Shown piece after piece: positions 8,732 through 17,724 of a stretch of 64,000 bases of DNA. Both the position numbers and the translations under genes were made by a program. The stretch is from NCBI RefSeq assembly GCF_028737255.1, contig NZ_JAQZAN010000014.1, positions 1 through 64,000 on the forward strand. The letters run 5' to 3'. The DNA is from Actinomycetospora straminea. GTDB lineage: Bacteria; Actinomycetota; Actinomycetes; Mycobacteriales; Pseudonocardiaceae. The notes beneath the pieces are model-generated. The model was not told where the DNA came from. It searched no databases and saw only the letters and a list, made by a program, of their open reading frames with translations. The number at the start of each line of letters is the position of its first letter. Position 1 is the first letter of the stretch.

Positions 8732-9714
8732 GCGGCCTCGGCGGGACGCTCCTGCGCGCCGGTGCCGGCCTGACCGCGGCCGGCGCCCTCGGGCTCGGCT
8801 ACGCCGTCGGCGTCGAGCGGCAGTGGTTCGCGCTGCGCCGGGCCCGGCTCGAGGTCCTCGACCCCGGGACCGCCGCCGGCCGCAGCCTGCGCGTGCTCCA
8901 CCTCTCCGACCTGCACCTGCGCCCGGGGCAGCGCCTCGAGCGACGGTTCGTCGAGGGCCTGGCGGCGCTCGAGCCGGACCTGGTGGTCGACACCGGCGAC
9001 AACCTGTCGCACCCGCGCGCCGTGCCGGAGGTGCTGCGAGCGCTGGGCACCCTGCTCGACCGGCCCGGCGTCGTCGTGTGGGGCAGCAACGACTACCACG
9101 GGCCGAAGCCGAAGAACCCGGCCGACTACCTGTTCCGCCCGCAGCACCGGATCCTCGGCCCGGAGCTGCCGTGGCGTGACCTGCGCGCCGCGATGCTCGA
9201 GCGTGGGTGGCTCGACGCGACCCACACCCGGCACACGCTGACCGTCGCCGGGGTGCGCATCGCCGTCGCCGGCGTCGACGACCCCCACATCGGCCGCGAC
9301 GACCACGACCGCATCGCCGGGCCCGTCGACGAGCCCTGCGACCTGCGCCTCGGGCTCACCCACTCCCCCGAGCCGCGGGTGCTCGACGCGTTCGCCGCCG
9401 ACGGCTACGACCTCGTGCTCGCCGGCCACACCCACGGCGGCCAGCTGCGCCTGCCCGGGTACGGAGCGCTCGTCACCAACTGCGGCATCGACCGCTCGCG
9501 GGCCCGCGGGGCGTCGCGGTGGGGGTCGCACATGAGGCTGCACGTCTCGGCCGGTCTGGGCACCTCGCCGTACGCGCCCGCCCGCTTCTCGTGCCGGCCC
9601 GAGGCGACGCTGCTCGAGCTCGTGCCGCGGCCCGCCGCGCGCGGTGCGGTCGGCGCCGCCGTCCACGACCGGGAGGGGCGGCCCCCGTCAGCTCGCTCGA
9701 GGGCGGACGGGTAG
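8728..9714 (+). CDS. Membrane-anchored metallophosphoesterase (Rv3683-like)
   Basis: A 328-residue calcineurin-like phosphoesterase. A hydrophobic N-terminus (residues 5-26) is followed by the metal motifs HLSDLHL, VDTGDN, WGSNDYH and AGHTHGGQ; a late VSAGLGTSPY segment is typical of the YaeI/YkuE-type group, some of which act on lipid-linked phosphates. Translation is coupled to the upstream penicillin-binding protein through an ATGA overlap, and this pairing is conserved in mycobacteria, so a role at the envelope is likely. The substrate is unknown. Confidence 0.9.
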   Translation: MSGLGGTLLRAGAGLTAAGALGLGYAVGVERQWFALRRARLEVLDPGTAAGRSLRVLHLSDLHLRPGQRLERRFVEGLAALEPDLVVDTGDNLSHPRAVPEVLRALGTLLDRPGVVVWGSNDYHGPKPKNPADYLFRPQHRILGPELPWRDLRAAMLERGWLDATHTRHTLTVAGVRIAVAGVDDPHIGRDDHDRIAGPVDEPCDLRLGLTHSPEPRVLDAFAADGYDLVLAGHTHGGQLRLPGYGALVTNCGIDRSRARGASRWGSHMRLHVSAGLGTSPYAPARFSCRPEATLLELVPRPAARGAVGAAVHDREGRPPSARSRADG

Positions 9715-9737
9715 AGTCGTCCCTGCGCGATCGCCTC

Positions 9738-9811
9738 CGGGGTGTGGCGCAGCTTGGTAGCGCGCCTCGTTCGGGACGAGGAGGCCGTGGGTTCGAATCC
9801 CGCCACCCCGA
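9738..9811 (+). tRNA. tRNA-Pro (CGG)
   Basis: A complete cloverleaf: acceptor CGGGGTG/CACCCCG, D-arm with TTGGTA, anticodon stem CCTCG/CGAGG around loop TTCGGGA (anticodon CGG, reads CCG), and T-arm GTGGG-TTCGAAT-CCCGC. Discriminator A at 9811; CCA is not encoded. It sits after the metallophosphoesterase, as in mycobacteria. Confidence 0.95.
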
Positions 9812-9824
9812 CACGCAGCACGAC

Positions 9825-9853
9825 AGCCCTCATCCGCCGAGCGGATGGGGGCT
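9825..9853 (+). terminator. Rho-independent terminator after tRNA-Pro
   Basis: AGCCCTCATCCGC and GCGGATGGGGGCT form a 13-bp stem (one G-U pair) with a CGA loop, followed directly by TTTCGTCGTT. Confidence 0.8.
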
Positions 9854-9995
9854 TTCGTCGTTCCGGAGCAGTGACGTGGCGTCCCTCATCCGCTCCAACA
9901 CTTGGCGGTCTCCGTCCGGTAACGACACGATGTCGACCGACGATGCCCCTCACGGATCACCCTGTCGGGGGGCTCTCACACGGATCGGGGACACC

Positions 9996-11306
9996 ATGCG
10001 ACACGGACGGGCACCGGGACCGCCCGCCGGCCGGCACGCCGCGCCGGTGACGCCGCTGCACCGCGACGCCGGACCGGGCGACGAGGTCCACGCGCCCGTG
10101 GCTCCGCTGCCCGGCGGACGGCACACGCGCCCGGCGCCGGCTGGGCTCGGCGGTGCCGGCGAGGAGTCCTTTCCGCACCTGCGGGCGGTGCCGGGCCCCG
10201 GTGTGCGCCCCGAGGACGGGCGCCGGACGCCGCGGCTCGCCGACATCCTGTCCGCGACGCCGGCCCCGCCCGCCCGGTCCTGGCACGCCGACACCCCGGA
10301 GATCGTGCCCGCGCCCCGCTCGGCGTCGGGGCCGTCGGCGCCCCCCGCGCCGCGTCCGGCCCCGCGCGGCGGCGAGCACCCCTCGTTCCCGGACCTCGCC
10401 CCCGTCCGGCCCGCCGGCCCCGTGCCGCCGCAGGGCCCCGCACCCGCGACCACCCGCCACGCGGCCCCGGTGCCCCGCGAGACGCCGCGACCCGCCCCGG
10501 TCCAGCCCGCCCAGTCCGCGGCCCCGACCACGTCCGCGCCCCCGATGACCGCGACGTCGGTGACGCCGATGCGCCCGCCGGTGAGGAGCGCCGCCGCCCC
10601 GACAGGTGTCGTCACGCCGAGCGTCACCACGAGCGCCACCGGGACGGTCGCCACGAGCATCACCCCCGCCGGCGCCACGAGCGTCACCCCGACCGGCACC
10701 ACCGCGTCCCCGGCGGCGCCCGCCCGCCGCCCGGCCGCCCGGCGCTCGGACCCCGCCGAGATCGCCGCCCGCTCGTCGACCACGCTGCGGCGCGAGTCGT
10801 CCCGCACCAGCGCCACGGCGGTCGCCCCGGAAGCCCCCGCCACCCCCGTCTTCGCCGACGGCACGGGTCGCCGGGCGCGGCGCTTCCGGACCGTGGCGAT
10901 CGCGGCGACGGCGGTCTGCGCGTCCTACGTCGGCGTGGTCGCGGTGGGCGCGGTCGCGGGCCCGGTCGGGCCGACCGCCGCGCCGACCCTGCTGCCCGCC
11001 CCGACGGCCGCACTCCCGCCGCCCGTCGCGGTCCCGCCGACGGTCGACGCGCGCAACGTCGCCGAGGTCGCGCCGACCACCACGACGAAGCGCTCCGCGC
11101 GGGCCACCACCCGCAGCACGCCGCGCTCGACCACCGCCCGGGCGCCGCGTGCGGTCCCTCGCCAGGTCGTCGAGCCCGCCGAGCCGGTGGCCCCGGCCCC
11201 CCGCGCCCAGGCCGTCCCGCCGGCCCAGCAGGCCCCGCAGGACGAGCTCCAGGGCCCGCAGAACCAGACCGACGGCGGCGCCGACGACGACGCCGCGGAC
11301 ACCTGA
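9996..11306 (+). CDS. Pro/Thr/Ala-rich single-pass membrane protein
   Basis: A 436-residue low-complexity protein of unknown function. About 290 Pro/Ala/Thr-rich residues are followed by a basic patch RRARRFR, one transmembrane helix at about 296-322 (VAIAATAVCASYVGVVAVGA) and an external Pro/Ala/Thr/Gln-rich tail ending DDDAADT. The basic patch before the helix suggests that the long N-terminal part is cytoplasmic. An in-frame ATG at 9930 is possible, but the ATG at 9996 has a better upstream GGGG. It is directly followed by a secreted GH18-like gene whose frame overlaps its stop, so the two are probably one transcript, perhaps both acting at the wall. Confidence 0.7.
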   Translation: MRHGRAPGPPAGRHAAPVTPLHRDAGPGDEVHAPVAPLPGGRHTRPAPAGLGGAGEESFPHLRAVPGPGVRPEDGRRTPRLADILSATPAPPARSWHADTPEIVPAPRSASGPSAPPAPRPAPRGGEHPSFPDLAPVRPAGPVPPQGPAPATTRHAAPVPRETPRPAPVQPAQSAAPTTSAPPMTATSVTPMRPPVRSAAAPTGVVTPSVTTSATGTVATSITPAGATSVTPTGTTASPAAPARRPAARRSDPAEIAARSSTTLRRESSRTSATAVAPEAPATPVFADGTGRRARRFRTVAIAATAVCASYVGVVAVGAVAGPVGPTAAPTLLPAPTAALPPPVAVPPTVDARNVAEVAPTTTTKRSARATTRSTPRSTTARAPRAVPRQVVEPAEPVAPAPRAQAVPPAQQAPQDELQGPQNQTDGGADDDAADT

Positions 11307-11371
11307 GCCGCCGGCGGCGCCGCGCGGCACGACCGTCGCCGGGCGCCGTCCTGGTCGCCGCGCTGGTCGCG

Positions 11372-12397
11372 GTGCTCGTCACCGCACCCGTGGTCACCGG
11401 GGAGACGCCCGTCCACGAGTCGGCGCTCACCGACGTCGCGGGCACGCGCGCCCCGGCCGCACCCGCGCGCCCCGGCGTCGCAGCCCCTGCCGGACCGCTG
11501 CCCGACGTGGCGTTCGCGCCCTACGTCGACCTGACGACCCCGCCCCTGCCGGCGATGACCGACATGGCCGACGCCACCGGCCACGCCGACGTGGTGCTCG
11601 CCTTCGTCCTGGCCGGCGCCGAGGACTCCTGCACGCCGACCTGGGGCGGCACCACACCGCTCACCGACCCCGCGATCGCGGCGCGCGTGGCCGGGCTCCG
11701 GGCGCACGGCGGGCGGATGACCGTGTCGTCGGGCGGCGCGCTCGGCGACTACCTCGAGACCGCCTGCCCCGACGCCCGCTCGCTGGCGAACGCCTACGCG
11801 GGCGCGCTCGACGCGGTCGGCGCCGACCACCTCGACGTCGACGTCGAGACCGACACCGGGCGCGAGGTGTCGACGCGCCGGATCGCCGAGGCGCTCGCGC
11901 TGCTCCAGCACGAGCGCGGCACGCGGGTCACGCTGACCGTGCAGGTCGACGGCGTCGCCGAGGGCCTGTCCGCGGACGCCCGCCGGCTCGTGGAGGACGC
12001 CACCGCGGCCGGCGTGGCGGCGCGCGTGAACCTCATGGTCATGAACTTCTCGTACGACGGTGGCTGGGCCGACGCGATGATCGGCGCGACGCGCACCGCG
12101 GTGGGCCAGCTCGAGGCGATGTGGCCGGGGAGCGAGCCCGCGGACGTCCGCCGCCGCGTCGGCGTCACCGTCATGATCGGCCGCAACGACATGGACATGA
12201 CCACGACGCCCGACGACGCCCGCGCGGTCGTCGACGACGCCCGGGGCAACGGCTACGGCGGCGTCGGCTTCTGGTCGCTCGCCCGGGACAACGGCTCGTG
12301 CCCCGGCACCGAGGACGAGGCCGACGACTGCAGCGGTATCGAGCAGGAGCCCTGGGCGTTCACGCGGATCGCCCAGGGCTTCACCGCCCCGCGCTGA
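11372..12397 (+). CDS. Secreted GH18-like chitinase/glycosidase
   Basis: A protein of the glycoside hydrolase 18 fold: FAPYVDLTTPP at the first strand, SSGGALG, and the catalytic strand DHLDVDVET, which carries the DxDxE pattern of chitinases. LMVMNFSYDG and GVGFWSLARDNG are later barrel strands. It probably cleaves GlcNAc-containing polymers outside the cell. The start is uncertain: GTG at 11372 truncates the signal peptide, while the frame upstream reads a run of Arg residues then GAVLVAALVAVLVTAPVV, a convincing signal. The only start-like codon giving that whole signal is CTG at 11303, overlapping the previous stop as CTGA. Confidence 0.8.
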   Translation: MLVTAPVVTGETPVHESALTDVAGTRAPAAPARPGVAAPAGPLPDVAFAPYVDLTTPPLPAMTDMADATGHADVVLAFVLAGAEDSCTPTWGGTTPLTDPAIAARVAGLRAHGGRMTVSSGGALGDYLETACPDARSLANAYAGALDAVGADHLDVDVETDTGREVSTRRIAEALALLQHERGTRVTLTVQVDGVAEGLSADARRLVEDATAAGVAARVNLMVMNFSYDGGWADAMIGATRTAVGQLEAMWPGSEPADVRRRVGVTVMIGRNDMDMTTTPDDARAVVDDARGNGYGGVGFWSLARDNGSCPGTEDEADDCSGIEQEPWAFTRIAQGFTAPR

Positions 12398-12550
12398 CCT
12401 CCCGGGCCGTGGTCGGCCGGCGCACCGGGCATCCGTGACCGGACCCGGGGGCGCCGCTCACCGGGGGTCCGCGGGCCGTGCCACCGGGTAGGGTCCGGGG
12501 CAGCACGGAGCCGCGACGTCACCGCGGCACGGGGTCGCGAGGGGTGGGCG

Positions 12551-14941
12551 TTGAGCACGCAGAACGATCTGGCGAGGCTCCCGGACTCGGGTGACCGGCC
12601 GCTGGTCGTCCTCGTCGACGCCCCGTCGAGCACCGAGCGCCGCCTGGTCGACCGCTGGCTCGCCGCGATCCGCCACGACGTCGCGCGCAACCGGGGCATC
12701 GAGGTGCTGCCGGCCGAGGGCCAGCAGCTCGCCGGCCGGCTGACCCGCGGCGACAACCCGCTGCTCGTCCCCGTGCGCGTCGTGTGGTCGAACGACCCGG
12801 AGCCCGACCGCACCGTGCTGCGGCTCGTCGACGTCCTCACCCGCGGCTGGGCCCTGCGCTCGCGCGCCCGCGCCGCGCGCCGGACACCGCCCCAGCACCG
12901 CGTGGTCGTCGGCCGTCCGGCCACCGTCCGCGAGCTCATGCGCCGCCACCACCGCGAGCGTCCCGCCACCGACACCGCGGACTTCGTGCGCTTCGTGGCC
13001 CGCCAGGCGACGCTCGCGCTCGACCGTGCCGAGCGCGCGCTCACGGGCAACCGGTTCAAGGTGCCGCGCGAGGTCGCCGGGCAGATCGTCGGGTCGGCGC
13101 ACTTCAGCCAGGAGATCCGGCGGCTGGCGGCGTCGACGGGACGGCCCGAGGACGAGGTGGCCACCGAGGCGGCCGCCGATCTCGAGAGCATCGTCGCCTC
13201 GCTCGACCCCGCGGCCGTCGACCTCTTCTCGGGCGTCCTGCGGCCCATGCACCAGAAGGCGTGGACGGTGCACGCCGACACCGCGGGGCTGGAGCCGCTG
13301 CGCGAGCTGAACGCCGAGCACGCGCTGGTGTTCCTGCCCTCGCACCGCTCGTACACCGACCCGTTCGTGCTGGCCGACGTGCTGCGCAGCAACGACTTCC
13401 CGCGCAACCACGTGCTGGGCGGCGACAACCTGCGGATCTTCGGGCTCGAGCAGCTCGCCCGCCGCAGCGGCATCATCTTCATCCGCCGCAGCTTCGGGGG
13501 CGACCCGGTCTACAAGGCCGTCGTGCGCGAGTACTTCTCGTGGCTGTGCGCCAAGCGCTTCAACCTCGAGTGGTACATGGAGGGCGGGCGCACCCGCACC
13601 GGCAAGCTGCGCCCGCCGAAGTACGGGCTGCTCTCCGACGTGGCCAGTGCCGTGGAGACGCGTCGCACCGAGGACGTCTACCTCGTCCCGGTGTCGATCA
13701 TCCACGACCAGCTGCAGGAAGTGCACCAGATGGCGGCCGAGCAGACCGGCGCCGACAAGACGCCCGAGGGCCTGCGGTGGCTCGCCGGCTACGCCCGCGC
13801 GCAGCGCCGGCCGGTCGGCGGGGTGCACGTGAGCTTCGGCGAGCCGCTGTCGCTGCGGTCCGCGCTGACCGCCGCCAACGACCCCGCGCTCGACGCCCGG
13901 CGCGCCACCGAGGAGGGGGGCGAGTGCGCCGAGGACGCCGAGGACTCGGCGGCCCGCCGGCTCGCGCTGCAGAAGACGGCGTTCGAGGTGTTCGTGCGCA
14001 TCAACCGGGTCACGCCGGTGACGCCGATCGCCCTCGCCGCGCTGGCGCTGCTCGGGGTGCGCGACCGCGCGCTGACGCTCTCGCAGGTCCGCCGCGTCGT
14101 GGAGCCGGTGCTCGACTACGTCGACGCCCGCCGGCTGCCCCACACCGGCATCGCGTCGCTGCGCACCAACGGCGGCGTCGCCGAGGCCCTGCTCTCGCTG
14201 CGGCGCGAGAAGGTCGTCAGCGCCTACACCGAGGGCTCCGAGCCGGTGTTCTCGGTGGAGAGCGGGCACCACATCGTCGCGGCGTTCTACCGCAACTCGG
14301 CGATCCACCACTTCGTCAACCGCGCGATCGTCGAGCTCGCGATCCTCGAGGTCGGTGACCTCACGGGACGCGAGGCGCTGGCCAAGGGCTTCCAGGCCGC
14401 GCTCGACCTGCGCGACCTGCTCAAGTACGAGTTCTTCTTCCCCGACAAGGAGACCTTCCGCCGCGAGCTGGCCGACGAGCTCACGCTCATCGACCCCGAC
14501 TGGCGCTCCGACGACGGCGACATCGCCCGCACCCGCAAGATGCTGCGCCAGAGCCGGTTCCTGTGCGCGCACCGCGTGCTGCGCTCGTTCGTCGACGCGC
14601 AGTGGGTGGTGGCCGAGCGTCTCGCCGAGCACGACCCGGACACCCCCGTCGACCAGGACGCGCTGCTCGGCCGCTGCGCCGCCGTCGGGCAGCAGCTGCT
14701 GTTGCAGGGCAAGCTGCACGGGCCCGAGTCGCTGTCGCGGGAGCTCTTCGCGTCGGCGATCCGGCTGGCCGCCAACCGTGGCCTGCTCGCCCCGAACTCC
14801 TCGCCGGGCGACGGCGGGCCCGACCTCGCGACCCGGCGTCGCGCGTTCGCCGCCGAGGTCCGCGGGGTGGTGGAGCGGGTCGTGGCCATCGACGAGACCG
14901 ACGCGACGAACCGACAGGAGTCCGCGGGTGTCCGACCCTGA
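12551..14941 (+). CDS. plsB: Glycerol-3-phosphate 1-O-acyltransferase PlsB
   Basis: A 796-residue membrane-associated acyltransferase that transfers a fatty acyl group to sn-1 of glycerol 3-phosphate, the first step of phospholipid synthesis. The catalytic HxxxxD box is HRSYTD (His265). GGDNLRIFG, SGIIFIRRSFGGDP and MEGGRTRTGK are the further conserved blocks, and VYLVPVSIIHDQ follows. Length matches the long PlsB class (Rv2482c type). A TTG start at 12551 is used. It overlaps the downstream acyltransferase by 14 bp, so both acylation steps leading to phosphatidic acid are translationally linked. Confidence 0.92.
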   Translation: MSTQNDLARLPDSGDRPLVVLVDAPSSTERRLVDRWLAAIRHDVARNRGIEVLPAEGQQLAGRLTRGDNPLLVPVRVVWSNDPEPDRTVLRLVDVLTRGWALRSRARAARRTPPQHRVVVGRPATVRELMRRHHRERPATDTADFVRFVARQATLALDRAERALTGNRFKVPREVAGQIVGSAHFSQEIRRLAASTGRPEDEVATEAAADLESIVASLDPAAVDLFSGVLRPMHQKAWTVHADTAGLEPLRELNAEHALVFLPSHRSYTDPFVLADVLRSNDFPRNHVLGGDNLRIFGLEQLARRSGIIFIRRSFGGDPVYKAVVREYFSWLCAKRFNLEWYMEGGRTRTGKLRPPKYGLLSDVASAVETRRTEDVYLVPVSIIHDQLQEVHQMAAEQTGADKTPEGLRWLAGYARAQRRPVGGVHVSFGEPLSLRSALTAANDPALDARRATEEGGECAEDAEDSAARRLALQKTAFEVFVRINRVTPVTPIALAALALLGVRDRALTLSQVRRVVEPVLDYVDARRLPHTGIASLRTNGGVAEALLSLRREKVVSAYTEGSEPVFSVESGHHIVAAFYRNSAIHHFVNRAIVELAILEVGDLTGREALAKGFQAALDLRDLLKYEFFFPDKETFRRELADELTLIDPDWRSDDGDIARTRKMLRQSRFLCAHRVLRSFVDAQWVVAERLAEHDPDTPVDQDALLGRCAAVGQQLLLQGKLHGPESLSRELFASAIRLAANRGLLAPNSSPGDGGPDLATRRRAFAAEVRGVVERVVAIDETDATNRQESAGVRP

Positions 14942-16376
14942 CCACCGCTTCCAGGACCTGATGGACGCGGTCGACGCCGCGCCCGACGGGCCCGAGGTAG
15001 GCGCGTTCTTCGACTTCGACGGCACGGTGATCGCCGGCTACTCGGTGACGGCGTTCATCCGCCACCACATCCGGCACCTCGACCTGCACCCGCGCACCAC
15101 CCTCGGCACGCTCGCCAACGGCTGGCAGGGGCTGAACGACGAGGAGGACTTCCGCAAGTTCCTCGGCATCACCCTGCGCACGTGGGCGGGCCGCACGCCC
15201 GAGGAGCTCGAGAAGATCGGCAACAAGCTCTTCCGCGACGAGATCGGCCCGAGCGTCTACCCCGAGTCGTGGCGGCTGATCCGGGCGCACCTGGAGAAGG
15301 GCCACACGGTCGTGCTCGCCAGCTCGGCGACGCGCTTCCAGGTCGAGCCGGCCGCCAAGGCGCTCGGCGTCGACCACACGATCTACACGGCCGTCGAGAT
15401 CGGCGAGGACGGGACGCTCACCGGGCGCCCCGACGGCCGCTCCCCCTACGGCGAGGGCAAGGCCGCCGCGGTCAAGGAGTTCGCCGCCGCGCACGACGTC
15501 GACCTCGACGCGAGCTTCGCCTACTCCAACGGCGGCGAGGACGTGCCGTTCCTCGCGACCGTCGCCCACCCGGCCGCGGTCAACCCGAGCGCGGGCCTGC
15601 GAGGCGCCGCGGCCGAGCGCGCCTGGCCGGTCGTCGACTTCACCGGGCGGCCCTGGACGACGCCGGTCGAGGTCGCCCGCACCGCGGCCACGTTCGCCGG
15701 GATGATGGGCGGCTTCGCCACCGGCCTGGGGCTCGGGCTGCTCGGCGGGTCACGGCGCGCCGGGCTCAACCTCGGCATCGGCCTGGGCGGCGACCTCTCG
15801 CTCATGGCCTCCGGGGTCTCGCTCGACGTGTACGGGGCGCGCCACATCTGGGAGTCCCAGCCGGCGGTCTTCCTGTTCAACCACCAGAGCCAGCTCGACG
15901 TCCTCGTGCTCGGCGGGCTGCTGCGCGGCAACTTCGCGCCGGTGGCGAAGAAGGAGCTCGCCAACGACGTGCTCTTCGGCGGGCTCATGCGCCTGCTCGA
16001 GACGGCGTTCATCGACCGCGCCGACAACGCCCAGGCCCGCAAGGCCCTGGAGCCGGCCGTCGAGCGCCTGCGCGAGGGCACCTCGATCGTCATCGCCCCC
16101 GAGGGCACCCGCTCGCCCACCCCGACGCCGGGCCGGTTCAAGAAGGGCGCGTTCCACCTGGCGATGCAGGCCGGGGTGCCGATCGTCCCGCTCGTCTTCC
16201 GCAACACCGGCGCGCTCATGAGCCGCAACGCGATGATCATCCACCCGGGCGTCGTCCAGGTCGCGGTGCTGCCGCCGGTCGACGTGTCCGACTGGACGCG
16301 CGAGGACCTCGACGAGCGCATCGAGGGCGTGCGCCAGCAGTACCTGCACACCCTCGCGCACTGGCCCGGCGAGTAG
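14928..16376 (+). CDS. plsC: HAD phosphatase fused to 1-acylglycerol-3-phosphate acyltransferase
   Basis: A 482-residue two-domain protein (Rv2483c type). The N-terminal half is a HAD-IB phosphatase with DFDGT (residues 29-33), SSATRF and a motif reading YSNGGEDVPFL instead of the usual YSDSxxDxPML. The C-terminal half is a PlsC acyltransferase with NHQSQLD near residue 319 and EGTRSP near 391. It adds the second acyl chain to give phosphatidic acid; the HAD part may act on a phosphorylated lipid or on phosphoserine, which the sequence does not decide. GTG start at 14928, with an ACAGGAG site upstream, lies inside the end of plsB. Confidence 0.9.
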   Translation: MSDPDHRFQDLMDAVDAAPDGPEVGAFFDFDGTVIAGYSVTAFIRHHIRHLDLHPRTTLGTLANGWQGLNDEEDFRKFLGITLRTWAGRTPEELEKIGNKLFRDEIGPSVYPESWRLIRAHLEKGHTVVLASSATRFQVEPAAKALGVDHTIYTAVEIGEDGTLTGRPDGRSPYGEGKAAAVKEFAAAHDVDLDASFAYSNGGEDVPFLATVAHPAAVNPSAGLRGAAAERAWPVVDFTGRPWTTPVEVARTAATFAGMMGGFATGLGLGLLGGSRRAGLNLGIGLGGDLSLMASGVSLDVYGARHIWESQPAVFLFNHQSQLDVLVLGGLLRGNFAPVAKKELANDVLFGGLMRLLETAFIDRADNAQARKALEPAVERLREGTSIVIAPEGTRSPTPTPGRFKKGAFHLAMQAGVPIVPLVFRNTGALMSRNAMIIHPGVVQVAVLPPVDVSDWTREDLDERIEGVRQQYLHTLAHWPGE

Positions 16377-16806
16377 CCGGACCGACGCCCTCAGCCGATC
16401 GCGGCATGACGCCGGCGCGCTGGAGCCAGCCGAGCCAGTCGCCGAAGTGCCAGATCTCGACCGGGCGCTCGCCCTCCCAGTGGACGACGTGACTGCCGGA
16501 CGCCTCGGTGGCGTTGCCCGTCGGAGCGCCGGGCAGGAGGCCGCCCTCGCCGGTGAACGTCGCCGTGCAGGTCCACCGGTGGGCGCTGCGGTCGCCGTCG
16601 ACGAGGGTCTCCTCGATGCGGAGCGAGAAGTCCGGGAACGACCGGCAGAACCCGGCCATGAACCCCTTCAGCGCTTCCCGGTCCATGTCCGGGAAGCCGG
16701 CGAGGTGGTAACGGATGTCGGCGGGGAGGAGGTCGTCCACCTCCTCGACGCGACCGGTCTCCCAGACCTCACCGAACTGTGCGAAGAACTTGCCCTGATC
16801 CGGCAT
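16237..16806 (-). CDS. SnoaL/NTF2-like ester cyclase family protein with extended tail
   Basis: From the ATG at 16806 it reads about 140 residues of a SnoaL-like fold (FAQFGEVWETGRVEEVDDLL, DMDREALKGFMAGFCRSFPDF, HVVHWEGERPVEIWHFGDWLG, WLQRAGVMP). Family members normally stop shortly after the last of these. Here the frame continues 46 more Arg/Ala-rich codons antisense to the 3' end of plsC and stops only at 16237. A TGA lies in another frame just after the MPRSA codons, so a small indel may have removed the original stop. Such proteins fold as small alpha+beta cups; the substrate is unknown. Confidence 0.7.
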   Translation of the reverse strand: MPDQGKFFAQFGEVWETGRVEEVDDLLPADIRYHLAGFPDMDREALKGFMAGFCRSFPDFSLRIEETLVDGDRSAHRWTCTATFTGEGGLLPGAPTGNATEASGSHVVHWEGERPVEIWHFGDWLGWLQRAGVMPRSAEGVGPATRRASARGCAGTAGARPRCARRGPRASSRTRRPAAAPRPGRRPGG

Positions 16807-16961
16807 CGTCGACCCCGATCGACGTGGACGTGTGTGGGTCACGCAGTGTGCGAGCGTCCGGCAGGAACGGACAACACCGACCACCCGGGCAGCCGAAGAT
16901 CGAGCGCGCAGGGCACCGCTGCCGTCACCCGGCGTCGACCGCGTGGTCTCCGCGGCGCTGG

Positions 16962-17693
16962 TCAGCGCCCGCGGAAGACCGGCGCCCGCTTCTCCTCGCG
17001 CGCCCGGCGGCCCTCGGCGAGGTCCTCGCTCGCCCAGCAGGCGTCGAACGCCGCGGCGACCTCGTCGGGCACGGGCGCGTCCTCGAGCAGGCGGGCGACG
17101 GCGAGCTTGTTGTAGGCGAGCGTCAGGGGTGCGAGCGCCGCGATCTCGGTCGCCCAGGCCAGCGCGGTGTCCCGGTCGCCGACGCGGTCGACGAGCCCGG
17201 CCGCGCGCGCCGCGTCGTGGTCGAGGCGCTCGCACGCGAGCAGCAGCCGCCGCGCCGCTCCCCCGCCCGCGACGAGGGCGAGGCGGCGGACGGTCCACGG
17301 GTCGACCGCGAGCCCGAGCGCGGCGGTCGGCAGGCCGAACACGGCGGCCTCGGCGCCGACGCGCAGGTCGGCGGCCAGGGCGAGCTGGGTGCCGGCGCCG
17401 ATCGCGGGCCCGTGCACCGCCGCGACGACCGGCACCGGGACCTCCGCGAGCCGGTGCAACATGCCGTAGAGCGCGGCGAGGAAGTCGGTGTCGCCGACGG
17501 TGTCGAGGTCGGCGCCCGAGCAGAACGCCGTCCCCGCGCCGCTGAGCACGAGCGCGCGGGCCCCGTCGGCGACCGCGGCGTCGACCGCCGCGTGCAGGTC
17601 GCGGCAGTGCGCGGTGTCGAGGGCGTTGCGCCGCTCGGTGCGGTCGAGACGGATCTCGTGGACGCCGGCGTCGTGGCGCTGGGTGCCGATCAC
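16962..17693 (-). CDS. Enoyl-CoA hydratase/isomerase family protein
   Basis: A 243-residue crotonase-fold protein. Visible are RNALD, the oxyanion block SGAGTAFCSGADLD, and HGPAIGAGTQLALAADLRVG followed by FGLPTAALGLAVD. At the positions used by classical hydratases for the catalytic glutamates there is Gln (GAGTQ) in one loop and Ala-Leu in the second, so the exact reaction is unclear. GTG at 17693 is taken as start because it precedes the first family strand; the frame extends 18 codons further. It follows a minus-strand methyltransferase with a 31-bp gap. Confidence 0.82.
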   Translation of the reverse strand: MIGTQRHDAGVHEIRLDRTERRNALDTAHCRDLHAAVDAAVADGARALVLSGAGTAFCSGADLDTVGDTDFLAALYGMLHRLAEVPVPVVAAVHGPAIGAGTQLALAADLRVGAEAAVFGLPTAALGLAVDPWTVRRLALVAGGGAARRLLLACERLDHDAARAAGLVDRVGDRDTALAWATEIAALAPLTLAYNKLAVARLLEDAPVPDEVAAAFDACWASEDLAEGRRAREEKRAPVFRGR

Positions 17694-17724
17694 GGGGTCA
17701 TCACGGCAGCGATCATCCCGGCCG

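Noticed and set aside
12398-12550. Possible hairpins between the GH18-like gene and plsB
   Set aside because: GC-rich partial complementarity only, with no long perfect stem; not distinguishable from background.
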